Assembly: GCA_022652985.1 (NCBI GenBank)
Contig: JALCRY010000001.1
Span: 62,001-126,000 of the forward strand
Length of the DNA stretch: 64,000 bases
Direction of reading: 5' to 3'
Origin: Eubacteriaceae bacterium
Lineage (GTDB): Bacteria; Bacillota; Clostridia; Peptostreptococcales; Anaerovoracaceae
Below are positions 1 to 9,853 of the stretch, in pieces (position 1 is the stretch's first letter; each line of letters begins with the position of its first letter). The notes beneath the pieces were generated by a model that was not told the origin of the DNA, did not search any database, and saw only the letters and a program-made list of their open reading frames with translations. Position numbers and translations under genes: made by a program.

Positions 1-498
1 AGCGTCCTGCTTTCTGAGCATTATATCTTTGTCCCATTCAGACCACGAAACGTGATGGAAATGTTCCTTGACAGCCATGAACAGCGAATAATCATCGAGC
101 CAGCCGGCATTCGACGCTGTGAAGTTCTTAAAGTCAAGTGTGGGCGAGAAGCCGCGGTATGCTATGCGCAAAAGCTCGGAGCGTCTTTCGAAGAGCCTGC
201 CGTAATCTATATATCGCGGATCTATTCCGAAATCCCTCGTTGAGAAGTCATGTCTGTCCAGCAGACCTTTTCTGACAAGTACGATGGGATCTATAAAGTA
301 GGGATTCACCGCGAAAGACGAAAGCGGCGCATATGGTGAATCACCGGCTCCGGTCGGACCCAGCGGCAGTATTTGCCAGTATTTTTGTTTAGCTTCTTCA
401 AGCCTGAAAATAAATTCGTAAGCTTCCCTGGAAAAGCAGCCTATGCCGTAGTGGGAAGGGAGCGAAAAAACAGGCATCAGGACTCCGCTTGCTCTCAT
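1..498 (-). CDS. malQ: 4-alpha-glucanotransferase (amylomaltase), N-terminal part, truncated by window edge
   Basis: Reverse-strand translation from ATG at 498: MRASGVLMPVFSLPSHYGIGCFSREAYEFIFRLEEAKQKYWQILPLGPTGAGDSPYAPLSSFAVNPYFIDP..., typical MalQ N-terminus; open to the window edge. Confidence 0.9.
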   Translation of the reverse strand, partial: MRASGVLMPVFSLPSHYGIGCFSREAYEFIFRLEEAKQKYWQILPLGPTGAGDSPYAPLSSFAVNPYFIDPIVLVRKGLLDRHDFSTRDFGIDPRYIDYGRLFERRSELLRIAYRGFSPTLDFKNFTASNAGWLDDYSLFMAVKEHFHHVSWSEWDKDIMLRKQDA

Positions 499-580
499 GA
501 GATCCTCCGTTGTTTTTTTTAGATGCGAGTACATTTTAACACAATTCCGATGTGATGTTAGACTTTATTTCAAAATGAAC

Positions 581-586
581 TATAAT
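581..586 (+). promoter_or_regulatory. Putative -10 (TATAAT) upstream of the GH13 gene
   Basis: TAGACT-N16-TATAAT shortly before the 622 start. Confidence 0.45.
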
Positions 587-621
587 ATAGAAAAGATACA
601 TTTGGCAAAGGGGGTATTGAC

Positions 622-1920
622 ATGTGGGCATTCAATAAAGTTTTTTATCAGATCTACACTTTGAAATTCTGCGGGGCACCTGCGGAAAATGACGGAGTGG
701 TGCAGCCGAGGATACGCAAAATAAGGGAATGGATACCGTATTTCAACGATATTGGCGTTGATGCAGTTTATCTTTGTCCTGTTTTCTGCAGCGATACGCA
801 CGGTTACGATACGAAGGATTACGGCCATCTCGATGAGAGACTGGGCACTGACAATGATCTGAAAACACTTGTCGCAGAAATGCACAAAAACGGAATTAAA
901 GTAATACTGGACGGAGTTTTCAATCATGTAGGAAGAAATTTTGCGGCATTTGCAGACGTGCGTGAAAACAGAGAAAATTCAAGATACCGCGACTGGTTTT
1001 ATCTCGATTTCGGCAGAGATTCCCAATACGGCGACGGTTTTTACTATGAGGGCTGGGAAGGCCACTTTGAACTTGTAAAGCTCAACGATGAAAATCCTGA
1101 GGTAATAAAATATCTGGAAGATCAGGCCGTTTCCTGGATCGATAAATACGATATAGACGGTCTCAGACTGGATGTTGCGTATTCGCTTCCGGATGTATTT
1201 CTGGCCGGACTGCGCGATGTCTGCCGCGGCAGAAAAGAAGATTTTTTCATCATTGGCGAAACCATTGATGATAATTACGAGCGTCTGCTGAACAACATGG
1301 ACAGCGTAACGAATTATCAGTCCTACAAGGGACTGTGGTCAAGCTTCAATTCCGGAAATCTGTTCGAGATAGCGGATACTTTCAGACGGCAGTTCAATGA
1401 GATGCTGCCGGGGAGCCATCTTTTCAATTTCCTGGACAATCATGATGTTTCCAGGATCGCTTCCAAACTGAATGATCCTCTGCTTCTCGGCCCGATATAC
1501 GGTCTTCTGTTTGCTATGCCGGGCATACCGTGTGTATATTACGGAAGCGAATGGCGGGCAAAGGGAAGCATAGATGAAGGGCAGCCGGATGATGTCGTCA
1601 GGCCGTACTTCGGTGTGCCTATGCCGGATGAAATGACGATCTGGATCAAATGGCTGATCAAGCTGCACAAAGAAAACAAGGCTTTTATTTACGGAGGATA
1701 CAGGCAGCTGTATCTTACGAATGAGCAGCTGGTTTTTGAAAGAGCGTTTGAAGATGACCGGATCGTGGTCGGCCTGAATATCAGCGATACTGAAGTACAT
1801 GTTGATTTCGACGCCGGCGCAGAACAGGGCATGGACATCCTTTCGGGTCATCGTCACAACTTCGGCGGAGGGACAGATCTGGCGCCGAGAAGCATATATT
1901 ACTGGTACATAGAAGGCTAA
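622..1920 (+). CDS. GH13 alpha-amylase family glycosidase
   Basis: GH13 motifs DGVFNHVG, GLRLDVAY, GETIDD, FLDNHDVSR. Confidence 0.9.
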   Translation: MWAFNKVFYQIYTLKFCGAPAENDGVVQPRIRKIREWIPYFNDIGVDAVYLCPVFCSDTHGYDTKDYGHLDERLGTDNDLKTLVAEMHKNGIKVILDGVFNHVGRNFAAFADVRENRENSRYRDWFYLDFGRDSQYGDGFYYEGWEGHFELVKLNDENPEVIKYLEDQAVSWIDKYDIDGLRLDVAYSLPDVFLAGLRDVCRGRKEDFFIIGETIDDNYERLLNNMDSVTNYQSYKGLWSSFNSGNLFEIADTFRRQFNEMLPGSHLFNFLDNHDVSRIASKLNDPLLLGPIYGLLFAMPGIPCVYYGSEWRAKGSIDEGQPDDVVRPYFGVPMPDEMTIWIKWLIKLHKENKAFIYGGYRQLYLTNEQLVFERAFEDDRIVVGLNISDTEVHVDFDAGAEQGMDILSGHRHNFGGGTDLAPRSIYYWYIEG

Positions 1921-1931
1921 GGAGGAAAATT

Positions 1932-3164
1932 ATGGATCTCAGAGTTGAATTGAAAAACACAGGTATCGGCGAAGCTGTCGCTTCAAGAAGAAATGAAGCA
2001 CATGAAGCGCTCGACAAGCTGTGGACAGGCGAACTGGATTTCACGGGATGGGTCAGAGATCCTCTGGAATTCGATGAAGCAAAAGTTGCGGAATTGGCTG
2101 CCGCAGCCGCGGAAATACGGGAAAAATGTGATTACTTTATCGTGCTCGGAGTGGGCGGAAGCTTTATGGGTGCGAAGGCTGTGATCGATATGCTGAAACC
2201 GGAAAACCCTTCTACCGAAGTGTTATTCGCCGGCTATAATTTCAGCGGCAGATATTTAAGAGAACTGATCAAAAAAATCGCCGGACATGATGTCTGCATA
2301 TGCGTGATCTCCAAGTCGGGCACAACAACTGAGACTCTGTCGGCGTACGGGATATTCAAGAAGATAATGCTGGAAAAATACGGGAAGGAAGAGACAGCCC
2401 GGAGAACTTATGTAGTTACTGAGAACCGTTCCAACTTCCTGTTCGACGAAGCAACAGAAGAGGGCTGCACGATTTTCGACCTGGCGGTCGATATCGGCGG
2501 GCGCTATTCCGTTCTTACACCGGTGGGTCTGCTGCCTATAGCGGTGGCCGGAATAGATATCGAAGGCATAATGAAGGGTGCGAGAGGCATCTGCTCCAAA
2601 GAAGCTTTTGCGGGAGACGCGCTCGACTATGCTGTCACCAGGCAGTATATGTATGAACACGGAAAAAAGATCGAAGTATTTGAGTTCTTCGATCCTTACT
2701 GCGCGTATTTCGGTGAATGGCTGAAGCAGCTTTTCGGCGAGAGCGAAGGAAAAGACGGCAAGGGACTGTTTCCGGCATCGCTGATGTTTTCAAGAGATCT
2801 TCATTCGATGGGTCAGTTCCTCCAGCAGGGGACTCCGGCATTTTTCGAAACATTTATCACCATTAAAAAAGACAGCGCTGATATAGATATCCCTGATATC
2901 GCCATGAAACCTTTTGCCGGAAAAACTATCGGACAGATAAATAAATGCGCAGAAAAGGGAGTGCTCGCTGCACATGTCAAGGCCGGTATACCTGCGGTTT
3001 CGATGTACGTGCAGGACCTGACGCCGGAAGCAGTGGGAGAACTTCTGTACTTCTTTGAAACACAGTGCGCTGTTTCAGCTCTGCTTTCGGGAGTGGACCC
3101 GTTCAATCAGCCGGGAGTCGAGGCATACAAAAAAGAAATGAGAGGGTATATAAACGAACTGTGA
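1932..3164 (+). CDS. pgi: Glucose-6-phosphate isomerase
   Basis: GVGGSFMGAKAVIDML, SKSGTTTET, GGRYSVLTPVGLLP motifs. Confidence 0.95.
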   Translation: MDLRVELKNTGIGEAVASRRNEAHEALDKLWTGELDFTGWVRDPLEFDEAKVAELAAAAAEIREKCDYFIVLGVGGSFMGAKAVIDMLKPENPSTEVLFAGYNFSGRYLRELIKKIAGHDVCICVISKSGTTTETLSAYGIFKKIMLEKYGKEETARRTYVVTENRSNFLFDEATEEGCTIFDLAVDIGGRYSVLTPVGLLPIAVAGIDIEGIMKGARGICSKEAFAGDALDYAVTRQYMYEHGKKIEVFEFFDPYCAYFGEWLKQLFGESEGKDGKGLFPASLMFSRDLHSMGQFLQQGTPAFFETFITIKKDSADIDIPDIAMKPFAGKTIGQINKCAEKGVLAAHVKAGIPAVSMYVQDLTPEAVGELLYFFETQCAVSALLSGVDPFNQPGVEAYKKEMRGYINEL

Positions 3165-3169
3165 TCCTG

Positions 3170-3189
3170 CTCCCGCGATGTTGCGGGAG
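3170..3189 (+). terminator. GC-rich hairpin downstream of pgi, weak terminator candidate
   Basis: CTCCCGC-gatgtt-GCGGGAG; no clear U-tract. Confidence 0.35.
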
Positions 3190-3215
3190 TTCGGTAATTG
3201 CTATATAATAAAAAT

Positions 3216-3881
3216 ATGGTGAAATTTGAAAACGACTGGGACGATGTTCTCAGCGGAGAATTCGACAAACAATACTATAAAGATCTCAGGGAATTCCTCA
3301 AGCAGGAATATTTCAGGTCGGGACATAATATTTTCCCGCCGATGGATGAGATCTTCAACGCACAGAAGCTGACCTCCTACGGGGCCGTGAAAGCCGTGAT
3401 CCTCGGTCAGGATCCTTATCACGAGCAGGGGCAGGCGCAGGGTCTGTGCTTTTCCGTACGCAAAGGAGTCCAGAAGCCTCCTTCGCTTGTGAATATTTTC
3501 AAAGAACTTCAGGCGGATACAGGCATAGAGCCGCCAACTCACGGGTCACTTGTGGACTGGGCGAAGAACGGCGTATTGCTGCTCAATACCGTGCTGACGG
3601 TGCGTGAGCATCAGGCTAATTCGCACAGGGGACACGGCTGGGAAAAATATACCGACAGGGTCATTGAACTTTTGAATCAAAGAGACGATCCGATGGTATT
3701 CATACTCTGGGGCAACAATGCCAAGGCCAAACAGAGTCTGATAACAAATTCAAAGCATCTGGTGCTGACAGGGGCTCATCCGAGTCCGCTGTCGGCATAC
3801 AACGGCTTTTTCGGCGGCAGATATTTTTCAAGGACCAATGATTTCCTCGCAGAGGGGATCGACTGGAGGATCAGCGAATAA
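3216..3881 (+). CDS. ung: Uracil-DNA glycosylase
   Basis: GQDPYHEQGQAQGLCFSV and GAHPSPLSAYNGFFGG motifs; internal Met (MVKFENDWDD) chosen over the 3198 ORF start. Confidence 0.95.
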   Translation: MVKFENDWDDVLSGEFDKQYYKDLREFLKQEYFRSGHNIFPPMDEIFNAQKLTSYGAVKAVILGQDPYHEQGQAQGLCFSVRKGVQKPPSLVNIFKELQADTGIEPPTHGSLVDWAKNGVLLLNTVLTVREHQANSHRGHGWEKYTDRVIELLNQRDDPMVFILWGNNAKAKQSLITNSKHLVLTGAHPSPLSAYNGFFGGRYFSRTNDFLAEGIDWRISE

Positions 3882-3896
3882 CAGGGAGGACAGATA

Positions 3897-4463
3897 ATGT
3901 CAGGCAGTTTTATTTTTTGTACGGTTGCGGCGGTAATAGTGATCGTAATAGTTGTGTTTTATATCGGGACATTCAATGGTTTCGTCAAACTGAAGAATTC
4001 GATCGACGAAGCTTATTCCACGATGGATGCCTACCTTGAGAAGAGACATGATCTGATACCGAATCTCGTCGAAACGGTTAAGGGATATGCAGCTCATGAA
4101 TCAGGCACACTACAGAAGGTCACGGAAGCAAGGCAGACGGCGATAGACTCATCCTCGCAGCAGGATAAGGCGGCCGCGGAAAACCAGCTGACGAATACGC
4201 TGAAGAGTCTCTTTGCGGTGTCGGAGAATTATCCTGACCTCAAGGCTAATACGAACTTTCTTGATCTGCAGAAACAGCTGCAGAAGGTCGAAGAGGATAT
4301 CCTTAATTCCCGCAAATATTACAATGGATATGTGAAGCGCTACAATACGATGCTCGAGCAGTTCCCGAGCAGCATCGTCGCGCATATAAGCAAACTTACA
4401 CGCAAAGAAATGTTCACGGCGGAAAATGCTGCGGACAGGGAAAATGTAAAGGTGGAGTTTTAA
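3897..4463 (+). CDS. lemA: LemA family protein
   Basis: N-terminal TM then YNGFVKLKNSIDEAYSTMDAYLEKRHDLIPNLVETVKGYAAHE. Confidence 0.9.
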   Translation: MSGSFIFCTVAAVIVIVIVVFYIGTFNGFVKLKNSIDEAYSTMDAYLEKRHDLIPNLVETVKGYAAHESGTLQKVTEARQTAIDSSSQQDKAAAENQLTNTLKSLFAVSENYPDLKANTNFLDLQKQLQKVEEDILNSRKYYNGYVKRYNTMLEQFPSSIVAHISKLTRKEMFTAENAADRENVKVEF

Positions 4464-6419
4464 ATGAAGATTGTCGGTCAAAACAGGATCAGGAAATTCA
4501 TACTGTGTTTTGCGATGGCGGCTGCCGTCGCATGTGCGATGGTGCCGCAGATGCCTGCATTTGCGGCGGATAAGGCTTCTTATACTACGAAATCATATAA
4601 TGTCGACATCAGACTGAAGACGGACAACACAGCGGAAATAAAAGAAACGATCACTATAAATGCGTCGGATTATATACACGGCATTTACAGATACATTCCG
4701 TTGCACCAGAGAGTTACTTACAGAGACGGAAGCGGCAAGGCTCTGCGGACCGATACATATCCTCTGAAGATATCTGATGTCAGCGTGGATAAATATTCTT
4801 TCGACACATATAAAAAGGGCGGCAATGCAGTTATACAGATCGGCGACGCCGATCAGTATGTGAGCGGAAAAAAGACTTATAATATCTATTATCATGTCAA
4901 GATGTACAAGGACCGCATCAAGTCTTACGACAGCTTTTATTACAATGTGCTGCCTTACGACTGGGATACTTCGATAGCATCTTCAACGATAACTGTCCAT
5001 ATGCCTAAATCAGTTAAAGCCGGCAATGTAAATGTCATTGCGGGCGAGGAAGGCAGCACCGATGATTCATCGAAGGTCAGCTGGGATCTGGACGGTAATA
5101 CAATAACAGTAAAGACAAAGTCATCGCTCCCGCAGGGCGAGGGCATCACAGTGGGAGTCATGCTGCCGGAGGGCTATTTCTCCGATGCGTCTTCGACCTC
5201 ATGGATGCATTATGCGCAGTACGGTGTCGGGATCATTCTGATACTGCTGCTCATTTATCTGCTGCTGAAATTCGGACGCGATCCGAAGAGAATACAGACG
5301 GTGGAGTTTGAGGCTCCTGACGGGATCACTCCGGCGGAGGTCGGCTATATCATTGACGGCATTGCCGATAAAGAAGATATCGTTTCGCTGATTTTCTACT
5401 GGGCGAATAAAGGATATATCAAAATCGATAAACTCGACGAGTCGAAGGACAGCGATTTCAGACTTACAAAACTCTGTGAACTTCCGGAGGATGCCAAAAC
5501 TTATGAGATGACATTCTTCAGAGCGCTCTTCCCGGGCACGCTTACAGTCGTACTGCTGTCCGGACTGGACGAAGGCGTCGCGCCTGCTATGGAGGCTGCG
5601 AGAGATCAGCTGAAGGGCGAGTATGAAAAGAGAAAGAACCGCATCTTTACCAGATCCGGAAGCGTTTCCAGGATAGCCTGTGTATTCATCGCGATGATCG
5701 GAGTCATGTTCCCGGGACTGATGATGTGGATGATGTACGGTTCGATATTCTATTTCCTGATTTTCGCCGCGGCGGCACTGCTGCTGATACCGTCATATAT
5801 CATCAGCTTTATCACCTGCGACAGAAAGGATGTGGGACAGAGAGAAAAACTGTTCCCGAATATCATCGCGGTCGTGATGCTGCTGGCAGTAATGGCGGTT
5901 TGTTTCTTCGGCATGCGCAGGCTGGAGTCGGATATCATCGCGGGGATCATTACTGCGGTCCTGGCTGCTGCCGGATTTGTGACGACACGCTATATGAGAA
6001 GAAGAACGAAACATGGCGCGGATATATTCGCGAGAGTCCTCGGTTTCAAACAGTTCATACAGACTGCCGAGATAGATAAGCTCAATATGATGGTCGAAGA
6101 TGATCCGGATTATTTCTATAATGTCCTCCCGTATGCTTATGTTATGGGACTTTCCAAGAAATGGGCGCAGAAATTTGAAAAGATCGACGTCAGGAAGCCT
6201 TCATGGTACGGCGGATACGGCAGCAATGGAGACATGTTCGATACGATGATGTTCTTTATGATAATGAATAATTTCTCGAGGAATTTTTCCAGCAGCGCAG
6301 CGGCAGCGGCGGCGCCTGATATTTCTTCCGACTTCGGAGGCGGAGGCGGCGGTTCGTTTGGCGGCGGCGGTTTCTCCGGCGGCGGAGGCTTCGGAGGCGG
6401 AGGCGGAGGCGCCTGGTAA
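4464..6419 (+). CDS. DUF2207-type membrane protein with Gly-rich C-terminus
   Basis: Signal peptide, YNVDIRLKTDNTAEIKETITI..GIYRYIPL, TM segments, C-terminal GGGGGGSFGGGGFSGGGGFGGGGGGAW; abuts lemA. Confidence 0.85.
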   Translation: MKIVGQNRIRKFILCFAMAAAVACAMVPQMPAFAADKASYTTKSYNVDIRLKTDNTAEIKETITINASDYIHGIYRYIPLHQRVTYRDGSGKALRTDTYPLKISDVSVDKYSFDTYKKGGNAVIQIGDADQYVSGKKTYNIYYHVKMYKDRIKSYDSFYYNVLPYDWDTSIASSTITVHMPKSVKAGNVNVIAGEEGSTDDSSKVSWDLDGNTITVKTKSSLPQGEGITVGVMLPEGYFSDASSTSWMHYAQYGVGIILILLLIYLLLKFGRDPKRIQTVEFEAPDGITPAEVGYIIDGIADKEDIVSLIFYWANKGYIKIDKLDESKDSDFRLTKLCELPEDAKTYEMTFFRALFPGTLTVVLLSGLDEGVAPAMEAARDQLKGEYEKRKNRIFTRSGSVSRIACVFIAMIGVMFPGLMMWMMYGSIFYFLIFAAAALLLIPSYIISFITCDRKDVGQREKLFPNIIAVVMLLAVMAVCFFGMRRLESDIIAGIITAVLAAAGFVTTRYMRRRTKHGADIFARVLGFKQFIQTAEIDKLNMMVEDDPDYFYNVLPYAYVMGLSKKWAQKFEKIDVRKPSWYGGYGSNGDMFDTMMFFMIMNNFSRNFSSSAAAAAAPDISSDFGGGGGGSFGGGGFSGGGGFGGGGGGAW

Positions 6420-6444
6420 AGAAAACAGAAAAAGTTATTGCTGG

Positions 6445-6464
6445 CCGGCCCGGAAACGGGCCGG
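6445..6464 (+). terminator. GC-rich hairpin CCGGCCCG-GAAA-CGGGCCGG
   Basis: 8-bp perfect stem with GAAA tetraloop between two genes; no long U-tract. Confidence 0.45.
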
Positions 6465-6488
6465 TCGTTCAGACACAGGAGATGTTAA

Positions 6489-7637
6489 ATGGATGAGATA
6501 CTATCGCTGATAGAGTCGATTTTTTCCGAGGGAAGCCTGATCAAAATGGTCCTCGGCAATCCGCGCAAGAAAAGTCTTCCCTATAAAAAAGCCGTTTTGA
6601 GGCCGGTAATGATAAAGGATGTGCCGATGTTTCAGGCAGAGTATCATTACGAGAAGAAAGTGTTCACAGAAAACTATGACCGCGAGGCCGCGATATCGCT
6701 CATCTGTGAGCTGATAACAGAGGATTTCAAGAATATCGATATTTTCACCGAGAACAATGATTTTCAGATACTCGCTTCAAAGCCGGACAATCCGCGGATC
6801 GTGAAGCGCGCTGCCACGAAGGACGCTTCCTGCAGGAGGGAAGAGCACGACAGACAGAAGAACCGCATAATACCCGAGGGAAAGCCGTGCGCATTTCTGA
6901 CCAGACTCGGCGTGATGGATGCAGAGGGAAATGTATACAAGAAATATTACAGCAAATACAGACAAATAAACCGTTATCTGGAGATATTATCTGATGTTGA
7001 GGATCATCTGCCGAAGGATCTGATCAGAGTGATAGACTTCGGCTGCGGCAAGGCTTATCTCACCTTCGCGATCTATTATTACCTGCATGAGATCAAAGGC
7101 CGGAAGGTCGATATCATCGGACTGGATCTGAAGGATGATGTGATCGATTTCTGTAATTCAGTCGCTGCGGATCTCGGATATGACAGACTGAATTTTATGA
7201 AAGGCGACATAGCTGATTTTACCGCGGACGGAGCCGACATGGTAGTGACGCTGCATGCCTGCGATACCGCTACGGATTATTCGCTGATAAACGCCGTCAG
7301 ATGGAATGCGCAGGTGATCCTTTCAGTGCCGTGCTGCCAGCATGAGCTTTTCCGGCAGATAGAAGACGAAGTGGAGGATCCGATACTGAAGCACGGGATC
7401 ATCAAAGATAAGTTTACAGAACTTCTGACGGACGGCCTCCGGGGTCTGAAGCTGGAAGAAGCCGGATATAAGGTGCAGATGACGGAGTTCACGACACTGG
7501 AACATACATCGAAAAACATTATGATCAAAGCTGTGAAAACGGGACTGAGAGGAGATAAGCGCTCGAGAAAAGCGGTGCGCGAATACGAGGCTCTGGTGCA
7601 GAGATATAAAGTTTCTCCGACAATCGACAGGCTTTGA
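6489..7637 (+). CDS. Class I SAM-dependent methyltransferase
   Basis: VIDFGCGKAYLTFAIYYYL SAM motif; VVTLHACDTATDYSL, VPCCQHEL motifs. Confidence 0.8.
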   Translation: MDEILSLIESIFSEGSLIKMVLGNPRKKSLPYKKAVLRPVMIKDVPMFQAEYHYEKKVFTENYDREAAISLICELITEDFKNIDIFTENNDFQILASKPDNPRIVKRAATKDASCRREEHDRQKNRIIPEGKPCAFLTRLGVMDAEGNVYKKYYSKYRQINRYLEILSDVEDHLPKDLIRVIDFGCGKAYLTFAIYYYLHEIKGRKVDIIGLDLKDDVIDFCNSVAADLGYDRLNFMKGDIADFTADGADMVVTLHACDTATDYSLINAVRWNAQVILSVPCCQHELFRQIEDEVEDPILKHGIIKDKFTELLTDGLRGLKLEEAGYKVQMTEFTTLEHTSKNIMIKAVKTGLRGDKRSRKAVREYEALVQRYKVSPTIDRL

Positions 7638-7690
7638 TATTTGTAGTATAATAGAAAAGTTAATTATAAGAAGGGAACAAAAAACACGGA

Positions 7691-9568
7691 ATGGAAGAAA
7701 GAGAAAAAATTATAAACATTGCCGTCATCGCGCATGTCGATGCAGGCAAATCCACACTGGTAGATGCTTTTCTGAACCAGAGCGGAGTATTCAGAGACAA
7801 TGAGAAGGTCGTGGACTGCGTCATGGACAGCGATGCTATCGAAAGAGAAAGAGGCATCACGATATATTCGAAGAATTGTTCGGTTATGCATAACGACGTA
7901 AAGATAAATATAGTCGACACGCCGGGACATGCCGACTTTTCTTCAGAAGTTGAACGTATCATGAAAACAGTAGATACGGTCATTCTTCTGGTTGACAGCA
8001 GCGAAGGTCCTATGCCTCAGACGCGTTTCGTACTGAAAAAATCGCTGGAGCAGGGACTCAATCCTATTCTGCTGATCAATAAGCTCGACAAGAAAGACGC
8101 CCGCGTAGAAGAAGTAGTCGATGAAGTATATGAACTGTTCATGGATCTCAACGCCAACAATGACCAGCTCGATTTCCCGATACTTTACGGTATTGCGAGA
8201 CAGGGAGTCGTAGTATATGACCCTAAGGATCTCGAGGGTTTCGAAGTCGAGAAAGACGGCAGAAAAATCGACAAGAATTTCAAGGGCGATGACAAATACA
8301 ACATCAAGCCGCTGTTCGATACGATCGCCAAGCACTGCAAGCCTTATCCGGATCTCAGAGATGAACCTCTGCAGCTCCAGATATCGTCGCTCGCTTACGA
8401 TGACTATATCGGACGTCTCGGCATAGGCAGGATCACCAAGGGCTCTCTCAAAGAAGCTCAGGTCGTCGCTGTCGCCAGAGAAGACGGCAGTCTCGTGGAA
8501 AAGAAGATCAACCAGGTGTTCGTATACAGAGGTCTCAGCAGAGTGCCTGTGCAGCAGGCACAGTGTGGAGATATCGTAGTCGTTTCTGGGATATCGGACA
8601 TTATGATCGGCGAGACTCTTACAGACAAGAACGATCCGCAGGCCATGGAAATGATCCATATAGAAGAACCTACGCTTTCAATGAACTTTATGGTAAACGA
8701 TTCGCCGTTCGCCGGTAAAGTAGGCAAGTTCGTCACTTCACGTCATATCAGAGAAAGACTGAACAAGGAACTGGAAGTAAACGTTGGACTTAAAGTTGAA
8801 GAGACTGACACCACGGACTGTTTCAAGGTATCCGGCAGAGGAGAACTGCATCTTTCGATCCTCATCGAAAACATGAGACGTGAAGGATATGAGCTGGGAG
8901 TTTCCAAGCCGCAGGTCATCCTGAAGAAAGACGAGCGCGGAAAGAAGCTCGAGCCTATTGAAGAAGTAGTGATATCGGCGCCTGACGAATATTCGGGCAG
9001 TATCATTTCCAAGCTAAATCTGCGTAAGGGCATGATGCAGAACATGTCCAGCGAGAACGGATATACTCATCTGGAGTTTATGGTCCCTACCAGAGGACTG
9101 CTGGGATACAGGACAGAATTCATCAACGACACCAGAGGCGAAGGAACGATGGTCAGGAGATTCGACCATTTCGATGACTACAAGGGCGAGATCCCGCAGA
9201 GAGTCAACGGTGTAGCCATTGCTCAGGAAGCCGGTGTTTCGACGCCTTATGCACTTTCGAATATTTCGGAGCGCGTGAAACTCTTCATTGAGCCGGGCAC
9301 TGAAGTATACGAAGGCATGATAATAGGAGAGAACGCAAGGGGCGATGACATGGTCGTCAATCCGTGCAAGCAGAAACAGAAAACGAACCAGCGTGCCGCA
9401 GGAAACGACGATGCTGTCAAGCTTCCTCCTGCAGTTGAATTTTCACTGGAAGAAGCGCTGGAATATATCGATGACGATGAACTCGTGGAAGTAGTTCCCG
9501 ACGATATCAGAATGAGAAAGATGATCCTCGGAGAAATGGACAGGAGAAAATACAAGAACCGTCATTAG
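7691..9568 (+). CDS. typA: Ribosome-associated translational GTPase TypA/BipA
   Basis: AHVDAGKSTLVDAFL, DTPGHADFSSEVER, NKLDKKDA; full-length 600+ aa. Confidence 0.97.
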   Translation: MEEREKIINIAVIAHVDAGKSTLVDAFLNQSGVFRDNEKVVDCVMDSDAIERERGITIYSKNCSVMHNDVKINIVDTPGHADFSSEVERIMKTVDTVILLVDSSEGPMPQTRFVLKKSLEQGLNPILLINKLDKKDARVEEVVDEVYELFMDLNANNDQLDFPILYGIARQGVVVYDPKDLEGFEVEKDGRKIDKNFKGDDKYNIKPLFDTIAKHCKPYPDLRDEPLQLQISSLAYDDYIGRLGIGRITKGSLKEAQVVAVAREDGSLVEKKINQVFVYRGLSRVPVQQAQCGDIVVVSGISDIMIGETLTDKNDPQAMEMIHIEEPTLSMNFMVNDSPFAGKVGKFVTSRHIRERLNKELEVNVGLKVEETDTTDCFKVSGRGELHLSILIENMRREGYELGVSKPQVILKKDERGKKLEPIEEVVISAPDEYSGSIISKLNLRKGMMQNMSSENGYTHLEFMVPTRGLLGYRTEFINDTRGEGTMVRRFDHFDDYKGEIPQRVNGVAIAQEAGVSTPYALSNISERVKLFIEPGTEVYEGMIIGENARGDDMVVNPCKQKQKTNQRAAGNDDAVKLPPAVEFSLEEALEYIDDDELVEVVPDDIRMRKMILGEMDRRKYKNRH

Positions 9569-9586
9569 TGAGGAATGAGATTTCAT

Positions 9587-9850
9587 ATGGAAGATAAGCA
9601 TTATAAGTTTTTCCAGAACAAAGAATGTGAGTATTATCCCTGCCACCCGGGAGCAGGAGAAGAGGAGTTCAACTGCCTCTTCTGCTATTGCCCGCTGTAT
9701 GCGCTCGGCGACAAGTGCGGCGGGGATTTTGTTTATCTGGAAAACGGGGTCAAGGATTGCAGCGGGTGCATCATACCGCATTCCGACGGCGGATACGATC
9801 ATGTGATGAGCATGTGGGAAAAAGTCAGCGAAATGGCAAAAAAGAGGTAG
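9587..9850 (+). CDS. Cysteine-rich small-domain protein (putative metal binding)
   Basis: MEDKHYKFFQNKECEYYPCHPG..FNCLFCYCPLYALGDKCGG..GVKDCSGCIIPHSDGGYDHV. Confidence 0.8.
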   Translation: MEDKHYKFFQNKECEYYPCHPGAGEEEFNCLFCYCPLYALGDKCGGDFVYLENGVKDCSGCIIPHSDGGYDHVMSMWEKVSEMAKKR

Positions 9851-9853
9851 AAA